Of a DNA stretch of 64,000 bases, positions 6,566-15,587 are shown piece by piece (position 1 is the first letter of the stretch; every line of letters begins with the position of its first letter). The stretch covers positions 1 through 64,000 of the forward strand of contig NZ_LSHX01000056.1 in the NCBI RefSeq assembly GCF_001555965.1, in the 5' to 3' direction. The stretch is from Sphingomonas sp. CCH21-G11 (GTDB taxonomy: Bacteria; Pseudomonadota; Alphaproteobacteria; Sphingomonadales; Sphingomonadaceae). The translations under genes and the position numbers were made by a program. Below the pieces are notes generated by a model. That model searched no databases and was not told the origin of the DNA. It worked only from the letters and a program-made list of their open reading frames with translations.

Positions 6566-8431
6566 ATGAACAGTCCTCACCTTACTCGACGTCACCTCAT
6601 AGCCGCGCTCGGCGCGGGATCCGCCTTCGCTGCCATGCCGGCCTGGGCGCAGGGTCACAGCGTCCACCGCAGTGGCAGCCATGGGCGCGGCGGCCCGCGT
6701 ATCCCAGCGGGCTTTGGCGAGCTATCAGGCGATGTCATCGACCTGACCGTCGGCAGCGGCCATCGTATTGTCGAAGGCCGCCGCGGCCCAGGTATCGCGG
6801 TGAACGGCAGTGTGCCCGGACCGCTGATCCGGCTGCGCGAAGGGCAGAATGTCCGCCTCAATGTCACCAATAACCTGGAGACCGACACATCGGTCCACTG
6901 GCACGGCTTCCTGTTGCCGTTTCACATGGATGGGGTGCCCGGCATCAGCTTTCCCGGTATCAAACCGGGCCAGACCTTCACCTATGAATTCCCCATCCGC
7001 CAGTCGGGGACCTATTGGTATCACAGCCATTCGGGTCTGCAGGAGCAATCGGGCCATTACGGCCCGATGATCATTGATCCCGCCGGTGCAGAACCGGTGC
7101 AGTTTGATCGCGATTACATCCTGCTGTTGAGCGATTTCACCGTGCTTGACCCGCATTTCATCATGAGCCGGCTGCGCACGGGCGAGGCCTATTTCAACCG
7201 GCAGGTCAGCACCTGGACCGATCAATATCCGATGTCGGGTGAAGAGCGGCGGATGTGGGCCGAAATGCGGATGATGCCGACCGACATCATGGATATCGGC
7301 GCGCCGACCTACACCTTCCTTGCCAACGGACGCGGTCCCACCGAGGGGATGGAATATCTGTTCCGCGCCGGAGAACGCGTGCGGCTGCGCATCATCAATG
7401 GATCGGCGCAGAGCTTCTTCAATGTTCGCATCCCTGGCCTGCCAATGACGGTCATCGCTGCCGATGGCCAGAACGTGCGGCCGGTCGAGGTTGATGAGTT
7501 CCAGATCGGCACTGCCGAGATCTACGACGTGATCGTTACGCCGGGCAGAGACGAAGCCTATGCCATCGTGGCTGAGTCCATGGATCGTTCCGGCATGGCG
7601 TTGGCGATGCTGGCGAGTCGGCCTGGTGCGCGCGCTACGGTTCCGGCCTTGCGCGATCCGCCGCTGCTGACGATGGGCGACATGGGCATGAACCACGGCT
7701 CTGATGGCATGGATCACACTATGATGGATCATGGCGGCGGCGCCGCAGATGCTACGGCGGGCGAGATGGATCACGCAGCCATGGGCCATGGCGATCCGGC
7801 CGCGACTGCTGACGCCGCCGATGGTGCGATAGCGGGCATGGCGATGGACGGCATGAGCATGGACGGCATGATGATGCGCGACACCACGCTGCTACCGCCT
7901 GACGTTGCGATCGGTCCGGGGATCGACATGGTGTCGATGGCACCGACCGACAAAATGGGCGATCCCGGCCTCGGCCTGCGCGATATGCCGCACCGGGTGC
8001 TCAACTATCGGATGCTCACCGCGCTTGAGCCCAATCGGGACACGCGCGAGCCATCGCGATTGCTCGAACTGCACCTCACCGGCAACATGGAACGCTACAT
8101 GTGGTCGTTCGACGGGCGGATGTATTCGGCCGTCAGCGATGTGCCGATCCGCTTTGCCTGGAACGAGCGGGTGCGGGTGAAGCTCATCAACAACACGATG
8201 ATGGCGCACCCCATCCATCTTCACGGCATGTTCTTCGAACTGGTCAACGGGGAAAGCGCTGCGCATCAGCCGCGCAAGAACGTCGTGATCGTGCAGCCCG
8301 GCGCCAGCGCGCAATTTGATCTCACCGCCAACGAGCCCGGCGACTGGGCATTCCACTGCCACCTGATGTATCACATGCATGGCGGAATGATGCAGACGGT
8401 GACCGTGGTCGGTCCGGGCGGCGGGGCATGA
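6566..8431 (+). CDS. copA: Periplasmic multicopper oxidase, copper resistance protein A
   Basis: A 621-residue protein with a Tat signal (TRRHLIAALGAGSAFA), three cupredoxin domains and all copper-site motifs: HWHGFLLPFHMDG, WYHSHSGLQEQ, HPIHLHGMFFEL and the C-terminal HCHLMYHMHGGM. Between domains 2 and 3 lies a Met/His-rich insertion (repeats such as MDHTMMDHGG and MAMDGMSMDGMMM, about residues 370-435) that probably gathers copper. CopA/PcoA oxidises or sequesters Cu(I) in the periplasm. AGAGGTG precedes the ATG. copB overlaps its stop by four bases. Confidence 0.95.
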   Translation: MNSPHLTRRHLIAALGAGSAFAAMPAWAQGHSVHRSGSHGRGGPRIPAGFGELSGDVIDLTVGSGHRIVEGRRGPGIAVNGSVPGPLIRLREGQNVRLNVTNNLETDTSVHWHGFLLPFHMDGVPGISFPGIKPGQTFTYEFPIRQSGTYWYHSHSGLQEQSGHYGPMIIDPAGAEPVQFDRDYILLLSDFTVLDPHFIMSRLRTGEAYFNRQVSTWTDQYPMSGEERRMWAEMRMMPTDIMDIGAPTYTFLANGRGPTEGMEYLFRAGERVRLRIINGSAQSFFNVRIPGLPMTVIAADGQNVRPVEVDEFQIGTAEIYDVIVTPGRDEAYAIVAESMDRSGMALAMLASRPGARATVPALRDPPLLTMGDMGMNHGSDGMDHTMMDHGGGAADATAGEMDHAAMGHGDPAATADAADGAIAGMAMDGMSMDGMMMRDTTLLPPDVAIGPGIDMVSMAPTDKMGDPGLGLRDMPHRVLNYRMLTALEPNRDTREPSRLLELHLTGNMERYMWSFDGRMYSAVSDVPIRFAWNERVRVKLINNTMMAHPIHLHGMFFELVNGESAAHQPRKNVVIVQPGASAQFDLTANEPGDWAFHCHLMYHMHGGMMQTVTVVGPGGGA

Positions 8432-9546
8432 GCGTGCGCCCGATCCTGTCAGCGGCCCTGCTCGGGAGCGCATTGATCTCCGTTCCAGCCTTCGCGCAGC
8501 ATCAAGGGCATGCAGTGCCTGCGCCAGCGCCAGAGCCGACACCTGCTCAAGCGCCCGTCGATCCCCATGCCGGGCACGGCATGCCGGCGGCGCCGACCAC
8601 GCCCGCGCCTGATCCTGCCGATCCGCACGCGGGGCACGTCATGCCTGAACAGCCTGCGACCGCTGAGCCAATCGACCCTCACGCAGGCCATGACATGACG
8701 GGTGAGGCGGCTGCACCTGCCGATCCGATGACTGGCATGGACCACAGCACCATGGATCATGGCGCGATGGACGACGCAGCGTCGGCATCGCCTGGACCTG
8801 GCATGGAAACCCCGCCGCCACCTGAGGCCGGAAGCGGTCCACCGCGCGCTGCGGATGCGATTTGGGGCGCCGACGCGATGCGGGCCTCGCGCGAGGATTT
8901 GCAACGCACCCATGGCGATTTCCCGGTCTTCTGGTTTCAGGGCGATCGTTTCGAAACGCAGGTGCGTGACGGTCGCGAGGGCTATCTGTGGGATCTTCAG
9001 GGCTACTATGGTGGCCCGACGAGCCGGCTCTGGTTCAAGAGCGAAGGTGAAGGCACATTTGGCGAACCGATTGAACAAGCCGAGGTTCAGGCACTCTACG
9101 CGCGTGCTATTGCGCCCTTTTGGGATCTGCAAGCGGGCGTGCGGCAAGACCTCGGTGGACCTGACACCACGCATGCAGTGATCGGCGTGCAAGGGCTTTC
9201 GCCCTATCAGTTCGAAGTCGACGGCGCCTTATTCCTGTCGCAGCGCGGCGATCTGACCGCGCGGATTGAGGGCGAGGTCGACCAGCGGATCACGCAGCGT
9301 CTGATCTTGCAACCGCGCGCCGAGGTGAACTTGTCGGCGCAGGACATTCCGCGCCTCGGCATCGGTTCAGGGATCGACTCGGTCGAGGTCGGCGTGCGGC
9401 TGCGCTACGAATTCATCCGCGAGTTTGCCCCCTATATCGGCATCGAACAAAGCTGGCGCCTCGGCGGCAGCGCCGATTATGCCCGCGCGCGCGGCGAGGA
9501 TTCCAGCGTTACCAACTATCTTGTCGGCATCCGTTTCTGGTTTTGA
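8428..9546 (+). CDS. copB: Outer-membrane copper resistance protein B
   Basis: A 372-residue protein with a Sec signal peptide ending near AFA, an N-terminal copper-binding region of repeated DPHAGHxM units (three clear copies, about residues 45-90) plus MDHSTMDHGAMD, and a C-terminal ~220-residue CopB beta-barrel ending in an aromatic residue (GIRFWF), the usual outer-membrane assembly signal. It is thought to store or export copper at the outer membrane together with CopA. Confidence 0.93.
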   Translation: MSVRPILSAALLGSALISVPAFAQHQGHAVPAPAPEPTPAQAPVDPHAGHGMPAAPTTPAPDPADPHAGHVMPEQPATAEPIDPHAGHDMTGEAAAPADPMTGMDHSTMDHGAMDDAASASPGPGMETPPPPEAGSGPPRAADAIWGADAMRASREDLQRTHGDFPVFWFQGDRFETQVRDGREGYLWDLQGYYGGPTSRLWFKSEGEGTFGEPIEQAEVQALYARAIAPFWDLQAGVRQDLGGPDTTHAVIGVQGLSPYQFEVDGALFLSQRGDLTARIEGEVDQRITQRLILQPRAEVNLSAQDIPRLGIGSGIDSVEVGVRLRYEFIREFAPYIGIEQSWRLGGSADYARARGEDSSVTNYLVGIRFWF

Positions 9547-9562
9547 AGCAAAGGAATACCCC

Positions 9563-9952
9563 ATGAAATTCGCATCTCTCCTCGCCGCAATTGCCATGAT
9601 CGCTGCGCCGCTTGCGGCCCCGTCGATCGCGCTCGCCCATACGCGCGTCGTCGCCTCGACTCCTGCTGAGGGCGCAACCGTTGCGCGCCCGCGGGCGGTG
9701 ACCCTCACATTCAGCGAAGCCTTGTTGCCGCCGACCGCCGCCGCCAGCATCGTCATGACCGCGATGCCCGGGATGGCGAACCACGGCGAGATGGTGATCC
9801 GCAATTTCACGACGGCCTGGAGCAATGGCAACAAGACCATGACGCTCACCCTACGACAGCCGCTGCGCGCCGGAACCTATGAGGTGCGCTGGCAGGCCGC
9901 GGGAGCCGATGGGCATCGCATGAACGGCACCGTCAACTTCATCGTCAGCTGA
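9563..9952 (+). CDS. copC: Periplasmic copper-binding protein CopC
   Basis: A 129-residue protein. The signal peptide is predicted to be cut at ALA-HTRVV, leaving His1 at the mature N-terminus as needed for the histidine-brace Cu(II) site; the partner residues lie in GADGHRMNG. A Met-containing loop (MTAMPGMANHGEM) may bind Cu(I). The start at 9563 is backed by AAGGAATAC upstream. CopC passes copper to CopD in the inner membrane. Confidence 0.93.
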   Translation: MKFASLLAAIAMIAAPLAAPSIALAHTRVVASTPAEGATVARPRAVTLTFSEALLPPTAAASIVMTAMPGMANHGEMVIRNFTTAWSNGNKTMTLTLRQPLRAGTYEVRWQAAGADGHRMNGTVNFIVS

Positions 9953-9959
9953 CAACAGC

Positions 9960-10883
9960 GTGGGGGGGCTGGCCGAACCGGGGTTGCGATTTGCGCATTA
10001 TGGCGCGCTGCTTTGCCTGTTCGGTTGGACGGCGTTCCGGTCGCTGAAGCTGCGCCACCTCGAGTGGGTGTCGCAGGATGAGGGCAGGGCTGCTTTGACC
10101 CTCGTCGCCGTTTCTGCGCCGCTGTCGTCAATCGCGCTGATGCTGGTGTCGATTGCAGCAATGATGGGCGCGCCGATTGCTTCGCTCGACTGGCCGATGA
10201 TCGAGGCGATGATCATCGGCACCGAAATGGGCATGGCTTTTCTGATACGCCTTGCGCTGCTGATCGCCGGCCTTTGCGCGATACTTGCAAGCCGAGCAGG
10301 AAGGGAAGCCACGCTGATTGCGGCCATGTGCTTCGCTGGCGCATTGCTGACGCTTGGCTGGAGCGGCCATGCGGCTGCGACTGAAGCCGGATTGGGCCTG
10401 TTCCACCGCTTGAACAATGGCGTCCATCTGTTGGCGACCAGCCTGTGGCTGAGCGCAATATGTTGGTTCCTCATGCTTACGGTCAAAGCCCACCGGCAGC
10501 CCGATCTCATCCCTGCCTTGCCGCTGCTTCGCGTGATGCACGGGTTCGCGCCGCTAGGCGTCGGCCTGGTCGCTGCAGCTGCACTGACGGGCGTGATCAA
10601 CGCGCAGTTGATCTTTGGACTGGAGAACAGCGTGGCGGTTTTGGCCACGCCTTATGGCATCTTGCTGATCGCCAAGGTCCTGTTGGTTGGCACCATGCTG
10701 GCGTTCGGCGCGCACAACGCCGCGATCGGACGCAGCGAGGTTTTCGACCAACGCCGCGAGAATGCGGTGCCCTTTAACGCATTGTCGCGCCTTCGCAAAA
10801 GCCTGGCAGGCGAGCTGCTGCTGGCCGGCGGTGTGATAGGTCTGGTTGCGGTGCTGGGCACGATGTCGCCAATGATGATGTAA
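9960..10883 (+). CDS. copD: Inner-membrane copper resistance protein CopD
   Basis: A 307-residue polytopic membrane protein with about eight helices and the CopD signature RFAHYGALLCLFGWTAF near the N-terminus; further His/Met-rich spots (MVSIAAMMGAP, SGHAAATEAGLGLFHRLNNGVHLLA) are typical. It starts at GTG 9960, seven bases after copC. CopC/CopD together bring copper across the inner membrane, probably for loading of cuproproteins such as CopA. Confidence 0.9.
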   Translation: MGGLAEPGLRFAHYGALLCLFGWTAFRSLKLRHLEWVSQDEGRAALTLVAVSAPLSSIALMLVSIAAMMGAPIASLDWPMIEAMIIGTEMGMAFLIRLALLIAGLCAILASRAGREATLIAAMCFAGALLTLGWSGHAAATEAGLGLFHRLNNGVHLLATSLWLSAICWFLMLTVKAHRQPDLIPALPLLRVMHGFAPLGVGLVAAAALTGVINAQLIFGLENSVAVLATPYGILLIAKVLLVGTMLAFGAHNAAIGRSEVFDQRRENAVPFNALSRLRKSLAGELLLAGGVIGLVAVLGTMSPMMM

Positions 10884-10914
10884 ATGCAAACGGGACACAG
10901 GAAGGAACAGGGTC

Positions 10915-11442
10915 ATGTTCAAGGGTGAAGTGGGAGAATTGGCTGGGCGCCGCGCGGCGCGTCTCGCTGCTATGGTAGCGATCGGGCTAAGTCTGACGGC
11001 TGCGCATCCCGGGGCGCACGATGCGCCGCGAATCCCGGTCTCGGGAGCGCCGAGCGCCACTATCGACGCGGCAACACCGGTCGGAACTGTGATGGCCTTC
11101 CACGCTGCACTTGCCAGCGGCGATACGGACGCGGCGCTGATGCATCTCGCTGAAGACGTCGTCATTTTCGAATCTGGCGGCGTTGAAAACAGCCGCGCCG
11201 AATATGCCAGCCATCATCTGGAAGCCGATGCTGCCTTCAGCGCCGCAGTGCCGCGAACAATGGTCAGCCGCACGCATGGTATGCAAGGCGATATGGCCTG
11301 GGTCATGAGTGTCGAAACGGTAACCGGAACGTACCGCACGCGTGCGATCAACAGCCGATCGGTCGAGACGATGATGCTCCGGCAAGTGAATGGGCAATGG
11401 CGGATCGTACACATTCACTGGTCGTCGGCCGATATATCCTGA
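10915..11442 (+). CDS. Exported SnoaL/DUF4440-like (NTF2 fold) protein
   Basis: A 175-residue protein with a twin-Arg/hydrophobic N-terminus (GRRAARLAAMVAIGLSLTAA) and an NTF2-like domain: GTVMAFHAALASGDTDAALMHLAEDVVIFESGG and WRIVHIHWS are typical of this fold. No catalytic residues can be assigned. It follows copD by 31 bases with a GGAAGGAACAGGG ribosome site and is probably the last gene of the cop operon. Confidence 0.7.
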   Translation: MFKGEVGELAGRRAARLAAMVAIGLSLTAAHPGAHDAPRIPVSGAPSATIDAATPVGTVMAFHAALASGDTDAALMHLAEDVVIFESGGVENSRAEYASHHLEADAAFSAAVPRTMVSRTHGMQGDMAWVMSVETVTGTYRTRAINSRSVETMMLRQVNGQWRIVHIHWSSADIS

Positions 11443-11650
11443 ACTGACCTTCGTTTCACATCGGGCAGGAAATCTGAGGTCTCGAGCGAGATGACCCATA
11501 GTGAATGAATGGGTGCGGAGAGCACGAATACGTGCTTGTAGCGGCAGCAATCTTGCCCGCTGGTTATTGAAGACATTGGAAAAATTTGGGTGATCCTGAT
11601 TATTGGTGATAATACGGCCGGGGAGAAGATGATAAAGGTCGCAAAGGCTT

Positions 11651-12544
11651 ATGATCGAAGTGCGTCAGCTCAGATTTGCTGTTGCGACAGCCGATGCCCA
11701 GAATTTCTCACGCGCCGCCGAAGCATTGCGGATCAAGCAATCGACCTTGAGCAGACGCATAGCAGCCTTGGAAGCCCGCCTCGGGATCAAGCTCTTTGAA
11801 CGCAGCACGCGCGGTGCGATACCGACCGAACAGGGCAAGGCATTCCTGAGCGTTGCCCGGCGCATCCTCACCGATATCGACAATCTTCAGACGACAGCCC
11901 GCGCCGTCAGCTATGGCGAGGAAGGTAGGATCGCGGTCGGCTTTTCTGCATCCCTGATGGCCGGCAATATGCGCGCGACGATTGGCGAATATATGCGGCG
12001 TCACCCCGACATTCAGTTTGACGGGATCGAAGCCGATCCCGAGCAGATGCTCAGCGATCTGAAGGCCCGGATCATAGACGTCGCGCTAATGCCGTCGGAT
12101 GCGCATGACGCTGGCATCTCGCGGCGCTCGGCATGGTCGGAGCGATTGCTAGTCGCCTTGCCGAAAGACCATCAGCTGGCCAAGTCAGACCGGCTTCACT
12201 GGAGTGATTTTCGCCGACAGGTCTTTGTATTGCCCAGCCAAGGTGTGGGCACTGCGATGGCCCGAATTCTGCAACGGCGCTTATCGGATCAGGGCTATCG
12301 TGCGAACTTGATTATGCAAGACACGAGTCTGGAAAGTGTTTTGAGCACGGTCCCGTTCGGGCGATACATCACGCTGGCCACTGAAGCGTCGATCGGTGTG
12401 CATTGGCCAGAACTGACCTTCGCGGAAATTATCGATCAAGGCGGTGCTGCGCGCCTCGATTATGCTTTCTACTGGCGCGAGGATAACGAAAACCCTGCGC
12501 TGAAGCGCTTCTTCGAACTGATCAGCGAACGCTACCCGGCCTGA
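11651..12544 (+). CDS. LysR-family transcriptional regulator
   Basis: A 297-residue protein with an N-terminal winged helix (LRFAVATADAQNFSRAAEAL, KQSTLSRRIAALEARLG) and a periplasmic-binding-like effector domain from about residue 90. LysR genes commonly sit at this end of trb modules beside DUF2274. It converges on the DUF2274 gene with a 13-base overlap of coding regions. Target and inducer are unknown; the nearest candidates are the trb operon or the cop cargo. Confidence 0.85.
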   Translation: MIEVRQLRFAVATADAQNFSRAAEALRIKQSTLSRRIAALEARLGIKLFERSTRGAIPTEQGKAFLSVARRILTDIDNLQTTARAVSYGEEGRIAVGFSASLMAGNMRATIGEYMRRHPDIQFDGIEADPEQMLSDLKARIIDVALMPSDAHDAGISRRSAWSERLLVALPKDHQLAKSDRLHWSDFRRQVFVLPSQGVGTAMARILQRRLSDQGYRANLIMQDTSLESVLSTVPFGRYITLATEASIGVHWPELTFAEIIDQGGAARLDYAFYWREDNENPALKRFFELISERYPA

Positions 12545-12759
12545 CCCGACCGCCGCAATTTGGCGAAGGACCGGTCGGTCGCGATGAAGCGCTCGATCAT
12601 CGGCGGGATCAGTCGTTCGGGTGAGGGAACATCTTTGGTATCGCCGCCGTTGATCGCCAAGCCATAGGCGAGCAGTTCGCGGTGGAGGCGCGACGAGAGC
12701 TCGATGGTGACCTTCACCGGCTTTTCATCGGCAAGATCGGCCAGTTTCAATCGGGTCAC
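12532..12759 (-). CDS. DUF2274-family protein, end of trb operon
   Basis: A 75-residue protein starting MTRLKLADLADEKPVKVTIELSSRLHRELLAYG, the DUF2274 pattern that regularly follows trbI. The fold looks ribbon-helix-helix-like at the start, so DNA binding is possible but unproven. Its ATG overlaps the trbI stop by four bases. Confidence 0.8.
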   Translation of the reverse strand: MTRLKLADLADEKPVKVTIELSSRLHRELLAYGLAINGGDTKDVPSPERLIPPMIERFIATDRSFAKLRRSGQAG

Positions 12760-13928
12760 GATCCGCCTCCCAATATCAGATCACGGGTCACCAGCACGCG
12801 CACCGGAAAACCCGGACGGATGGTCAGGGTCGGTCGGACATCAAGCTCGCGGCTGACCACCTGTTCGCCCGCGCGGCCGATGCTGTCTTGCGAGCCGCGC
12901 CGCAGCGCGCGGGTGAGATTATCGTCATTGCCAGCACCAAGTTCGCCGCCAACACCCAGCAAGGTCGAGACCAGTGCCGCGCGCAGAACGCCGCCCCAAT
13001 GGAAGTCCACGCCGTCTTGCAGCCCGGCAAAGCCGGATGGGTCCCCGCCGGGTTGGCGTTCCAGCACAATCGACCGGCCATCGGGCAAGATCAGGCGGCT
13101 CCATGCGAGTTGGACCCGGCGCTGGCCGAAGGACACGTCGGCATTATAGTCGCCGATCAGTCGCGATCCCTGGGGGATGAGCAGGATGCGGCCGGTGACG
13201 CTGTCATAGACAGGTTCGGTGACCTGCGCGGTGACCTGACCCGGAAGATCGGAGCGGATCCCAGTGATGAGGGCAGCAGGAATGATGCTGCCAGCCTGCA
13301 AGACATGGGTGCCCGCCGGTGGCTCGATCCGGCTCGCTGATACCGTCCGGCGCTCGGCGGGGCGGTCGGCAAAGGCGGGACGCTGAGCCTCTGCTGCAAG
13401 CTGCGGCGCCGGCGGTCCACCGCTGGAATCGGCAACTTCCGATCCGTTACCGACAGCAGCTGCCCCCGCACCGCCACCAAAGAACAGGCGGCTTTCGCGA
13501 GCGGCGCTGCGTTCCTGCACAAGCCGCTGGCGTTCCGTCTCGGCTGCCGTTTGCGCGGGCGTTGGTGCAGGGCCAGTGGGCGGCGCAGCGCCGATCGGCG
13601 GAAGCGCGGCAACATCGCCGCGCTGTTGTGCCGCCAGGATCGGCGCGCCAAGATCACCGGGCAGGGGCGGGCCCAGCTTGGGGACATCACCATAGTCGCG
13701 GGGGGCATCGGCCAATGCATCGGGCCGCGCCGCGCCTTCGGTGTTGAGCAGCTCCTCGCGCTCGGCCTGGCTTGCGGGCTGCAGGGCATAGATCAGCGCA
13801 CCGCCTACGAGGGCAAAGCCGCAGGCCGAAGCAATACCGATGGCCTTGCGCGACAGCCGCATAACGCGCGGTGGATCGCCGCGCAGCTTGACCGCCTCTT
13901 CTGGCGTTTGAGCAGCTTCGTCGCTCAT
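12756..13928 (-). CDS. trbI: Conjugal transfer protein TrbI (VirB10-like)
   Basis: A 390-residue protein: short cytosolic N-terminus, one transmembrane helix (GIASACGFALVGGALIYAL), a long Pro/Ala-rich periplasmic linker (about 60-200), and the C-terminal beta-barrel domain (GSIIPAALITGIRSDLPGQV, IPQGSRLIGDYNADVSFGQ). VirB10 proteins span both membranes and form the core channel with TrbG and the TrbH/VirB7 class lipoprotein, which I do not see here. Overlaps trbG by four bases. Confidence 0.93.
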   Translation of the reverse strand: MSDEAAQTPEEAVKLRGDPPRVMRLSRKAIGIASACGFALVGGALIYALQPASQAEREELLNTEGAARPDALADAPRDYGDVPKLGPPLPGDLGAPILAAQQRGDVAALPPIGAAPPTGPAPTPAQTAAETERQRLVQERSAARESRLFFGGGAGAAAVGNGSEVADSSGGPPAPQLAAEAQRPAFADRPAERRTVSASRIEPPAGTHVLQAGSIIPAALITGIRSDLPGQVTAQVTEPVYDSVTGRILLIPQGSRLIGDYNADVSFGQRRVQLAWSRLILPDGRSIVLERQPGGDPSGFAGLQDGVDFHWGGVLRAALVSTLLGVGGELGAGNDDNLTRALRRGSQDSIGRAGEQVVSRELDVRPTLTIRPGFPVRVLVTRDLILGGGS

Positions 13929-14902
13929 GACGGCGTCCTCCGGCGTTCCTTGCGGATCTCGACGCGCTGCTGCGAACGGCGGTCGCCAAGGCGCAGTTCG
14001 GCGCGCTCGAGCAGCCGGTCGACGATCATGAAGCGGCCTGACACGCGGTAGTTGAGGAGCTCGGCCTGATTGCCTTCGCCAAGCCCGAACAGCGGCGGCA
14101 TCTGACCTTGCGCAACGCTTTCGGGAAATTCGATAAAGGTCTGCCGCCCGTCATCGAACACGCGCACCGGTCGCCACGAGGGCCTATCGCCAGAGAGGCG
14201 GTAGGCAAAATTGAGCGCCTCGACCGGAATATTGGCAGCAATTGGTGCCGCGCGCGCCTCGGCTTCCTGCGCCTGCTGCAAGGCGATCAGCTCGTCTTGG
14301 GGATAGGTCCAGGAGACCGACGCCATGTAGATCGACGGATTGGCGCGCAGCTCGATATGATAGGTGCGCCGGTCGGTGTTGATGACGAGGTTTGTGGTAA
14401 TGTCGGAGCGGACCGGCTTGACCAGAATGTGGACCCGCGCAGTGGCCCCGCGCCCGCTCACGGTGTCGCCGATCAGCCAGCGCACGGTATCACCGGCAGC
14501 GACAGGTCCGGCGCCAACGAGCTGCTCGCCTTCCTGCAGCGTAATGTCGGTCACCTGTCCCGGCGCGGCATAGACCTGATAGAGCGCGCCGGGCGCCCAG
14601 GCATAGTTCTGGATCGCGTTGATGAACTGCTCGCCCTCGGGCTGCACGCGCGCGGCGGCGTTTGCCGCTCCCACCCGATCGCGCGGTCCAGATTGCTGGG
14701 CGGATGGCTGGGAGCGGCGCGCGGCGGGGGAGGGGGCTCGCCGCGGTTCGGATTGCGTCTGCATTGTCGCAGTGGTCCCCGCATCGGCGACCACTGGCGC
14801 CGGTTCTGATGCCACCACTTGGGCTGAAGCCGGACAGGCGGTTGTTCCAAGCAGGGCGGGCAGGAGGGTCACCGCAAGGCGACCGGGAATGGGCGAGATC
14901 AT
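13925..14902 (-). CDS. trbG: Conjugal transfer protein TrbG (VirB9-like)
   Basis: A 325-residue periplasmic/outer-membrane core-complex protein. A signal peptide (LAVTLLPALLGTTACPASA) is followed by a low-complexity region to about residue 85 and then the VirB9 fold (YAWAPGALYQVYAAPGQVTDI, TNLVINTDRRTYHIELRA, WRPVRVFDDGRQTFIEFP). The Cys in the signal region (TACPAS) could be a lipobox-like site, which might replace a separate VirB7. Four-base overlaps link it to trbF and trbI. Confidence 0.93.
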   Translation of the reverse strand: MISPIPGRLAVTLLPALLGTTACPASAQVVASEPAPVVADAGTTATMQTQSEPRRAPSPAARRSQPSAQQSGPRDRVGAANAAARVQPEGEQFINAIQNYAWAPGALYQVYAAPGQVTDITLQEGEQLVGAGPVAAGDTVRWLIGDTVSGRGATARVHILVKPVRSDITTNLVINTDRRTYHIELRANPSIYMASVSWTYPQDELIALQQAQEAEARAAPIAANIPVEALNFAYRLSGDRPSWRPVRVFDDGRQTFIEFPESVAQGQMPPLFGLGEGNQAELLNYRVSGRFMIVDRLLERAELRLGDRRSQQRVEIRKERRRTPS

Positions 14903-15582
14903 GAGCCAAGTTCCTTTGACCAGTTGATGGCATTGACGAAAATGCCGAGCGGGTTCTTGCGCAGGGCATCGGGGGTGCGCGGGGTTTGGACGGTGATCGT
15001 CAGGATCGCGGTCCAGCGACTGGTCTCGGCAAGGCTCCCATCGCGGTAGCGGCGTTCGACCCAGGCAACGCGGAAGCTGGTCGGCGAGGCGCGGATGACG
15101 CTGGTGACATCGATCCCGACCTGTTCGCGGCCAATTAGCGCGAAGGGATCATTGGTCCGCGCATAGTCGTTGAGCACGAGCGCGCCGCGGTCGGTGACAA
15201 AGTCATAGGCGCGCAGCCAGTTCTGGCGAACGATGATCGGATCGTCGGGAATGCTGCGCACCTGCTCGATAAACCGCGCGAGGTGGAATGCGATCTGCGG
15301 GTCGCTCGGGTCGAAGTCGCTGACCGCAGGGGCGACGGCCTGGGCTTCGCCGAGCTTGTCGACCTGCACCACCCAGGGAATGATCGAGCCTTGCGAACCC
15401 TGCCAGACGATCCCGGCGGTGAGGCAGGCGGACAGGCCGAGCGCGCCGAAAAAGGCATAGCGCCAGCTGCGCGCCTGGACCCGTGCCGAGCCGATGCGCT
15501 CGTCCCAGACCTGGGCCGCGCGTTGGTAGGGCGTTTCGGGCTCGGGGGTCTTGCCGTAGCGGATCGAGGGTCGTCGGAACAT
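14899..15582 (-). CDS. trbF: Conjugal transfer protein TrbF (VirB8-like)
   Basis: A 227-residue bitopic inner-membrane protein: cytosolic N-terminus, one helix (YAFFGALGLSACLTAGIVW, ~38-56) and a periplasmic NTF2-like VirB8 domain (VRQNWLRAYDFVTDRGALVL, VAWVERRYRDGSLAETSRW). The ATG at 15582 has AAAGGAC upstream; a longer frame to 15711 would run into trbL. It nucleates assembly of the secretion channel. Confidence 0.92.
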   Translation of the reverse strand: MFRRPSIRYGKTPEPETPYQRAAQVWDERIGSARVQARSWRYAFFGALGLSACLTAGIVWQGSQGSIIPWVVQVDKLGEAQAVAPAVSDFDPSDPQIAFHLARFIEQVRSIPDDPIIVRQNWLRAYDFVTDRGALVLNDYARTNDPFALIGREQVGIDVTSVIRASPTSFRVAWVERRYRDGSLAETSRWTAILTITVQTPRTPDALRKNPLGIFVNAINWSKELGS

Positions 15583-15587
15583 GTGTG

